Source: Candidatus Bathyarchaeota archaeon
GTDB taxonomy: Archaea > Thermoproteota > Bathyarchaeia > 40CM-2-53-6 > RBG-13-38-9
DNA length: 15,259 nt
Direction of reading: 5' to 3'
Assembly: GCA_007050885.1 (NCBI GenBank)
Contig: SMYQ01000077.1
Location: 1-15,259, forward strand
The notes beneath the pieces are model-generated. The model had not been told where the DNA came from and did no database searches. It saw only the letters and a program-made list of their open reading frames with translations. Shown piece after piece: positions 14,422-15,259 of this stretch. Within the stretch, counting starts at the first letter, position 1. Every line of letters begins with the position of its first letter. The position numbers and the translations under genes were made by a program.

Positions 14422-14578
14422 ATGGAGTAAAATTATGTGATTGATAACAGTTCATAGATTTCGAAAAAATTGACTTAGCTTTGATTAAATAATACATCAC
14501 TCATTCAATATAGAAAGAATCTACAATACCTTACTATTTCAAACAAGAATTAAGGAAACATGAACTAGGTTTTAGAAG

Positions 14579-15259
14579 TTGATCTCTATAGTTACTCCGA
14601 TACTAAACGAAAAGAATTATGTCAAACCTTTCCTTAAGAACTTAAAACTACTATATGGAAATTTTGAGCTTATTCTTGTTGATGGTGGTAGTTCAGATGG
14701 AACTATTCAAGAGATCGAAAAAAACCTACACATATTTCCTAAAAATACTAAACTATTAAGAACTGAACGTGGCCGTTCAAATCAAATGAATAAAGGAGCA
14801 GAGGAGGCCATTGGCAATATTCTTTTGTTTCTCCATGTAGATTCGTATATACCAATTGACTCCATTAGTCTAATTGAGAAAAATATTCTAGATAGAACAA
14901 TTGTTGGTGGAGCATTTATTCATAAATTTTCAAATGAGGATATATTTCTAAGATTTTTGAATACATTTGGATATTTACGATCAAGTATAACTAAAATTTT
15001 TTTTGGAGATTATGGAATATTTCTCAGAAAAGATATTTTCTGGAAAATTGGTGGATACGATAATATTTTGTTCCTTGAAGATGTAGAGCTCTGTAGGAAA
15101 GCTAAGAGACTTGGAAAGCTCATTCAAATAAAACGTAATATCATTACCTCACCAAGAAGATTTATAAAAGAAGGAAAATTGAAGTTAACCATCGTGTTCG
15201 TACTAGCTAATATTATGAATTACTTGGGTTTCAGACCCAAATTTCTTTTGAGATATTTC
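14579..15259 (+). CDS. Family 2 glycosyltransferase, TIGR04283-like (3' end outside window)
   Basis: The frame stays open for 227 codons to the window edge. It begins with the GT-A nucleotide-sugar fold ISIVTPILNE (2-11), VDGGSSDGT (34-42), RGRSNQMNKGAEEAIGN (64-80), LFLHVDS (83-89, the metal-binding D-x-D-like site), GGAFIHKF (110-117), FFGDYGIFLRK (141-151), GGYDNILFLEDVELCRKAKR (158-177) and ITSPRRFIKEGK (189-200). This order is that of the TIGR04283 transferases, some linked to glycolipid or arsenosugar synthesis; donor and acceptor are unknown here. Hydrophobic residues after 200 suggest membrane attachment. The start is well limited: an in-frame stop lies two codons before the TTG, and AGGT lies eight bases upstream. 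Confidence 0.9.
   Translation, partial: MISIVTPILNEKNYVKPFLKNLKLLYGNFELILVDGGSSDGTIQEIEKNLHIFPKNTKLLRTERGRSNQMNKGAEEAIGNILLFLHVDSYIPIDSISLIEKNILDRTIVGGAFIHKFSNEDIFLRFLNTFGYLRSSITKIFFGDYGIFLRKDIFWKIGGYDNILFLEDVELCRKAKRLGKLIQIKRNIITSPRRFIKEGKLKLTIVFVLANIMNYLGFRPKFLLRYF

Overview
The window looks archaeal, from an AT-rich genome (roughly one third G+C by eye). Evidence: a DRG-family GTPase with a TGS domain, a two-subunit B12-dependent acyl-CoA mutase, a fused ATP-cone/restriction-endonuclease/HhH protein, TATA-type promoters at the archaeal distance from starts, U-tract terminators, and many TTG starts with GGAGG-like ribosome sites. UvrC and a MeaB-type GTPase are genes shared with bacteria. 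The phylum cannot be fixed from the sequence; an uncultured mesophilic TACK (Bathyarchaeia-like) or Asgard lineage is a guess.

Layout. 1-1279: 5' part of uvrC and an ATP-cone/PD-(D/E)xK/HhH protein, both on the minus strand. 1459-2849: a DUF2148 cysteine-rich protein (+) converges on an orphan ABC ATPase (-). 2850-5972: the metabolic core, with mutase large and small subunits as a tight operon (+) converging on the MeaB-like G-protein chaperone (-). 6161-6719: a dodecin-like protein (-) diverges from a small desulforedoxin-like protein with a lysine-rich tail (+). 6767-11023: five minus-strand genes, read in the order DRG GTPase, calcineurin-like phosphoesterase, an unlisted 50-residue Cys protein, a HPr-kinase/PEPCK-fold protein and a free-standing B3/B4-domain protein. 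11252-12476: macro-domain protein and rhomboid protease (-). 12569-13513: metallo-beta-lactamase-fold hydrolase (+). 13606-14382: an ECHDC3-like crotonase (-). 14579-end: 5' part of a family 2 glycosyltransferase (+).

Mutase subunits and MeaB form one functional unit: catalysis, B12 binding and cofactor loading or repair. The two residues that set substrate choice in this family are Leu89 and Gly207, not the Tyr/Arg of methylmalonyl-CoA mutase, so the substrate is probably not methylmalonyl-CoA. The crotonase could belong to the same acyl-CoA metabolism, but it lacks both catalytic glutamates and is 7.6 kb away.

The most unusual non-coding signal is the 301-base gap between the DRG GTPase and the phosphoesterase. 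It holds a perfect inverted repeat and seven copies of TGAACA in 65 bases. No mobile element, CRISPR array, tRNA or rRNA was recognised.
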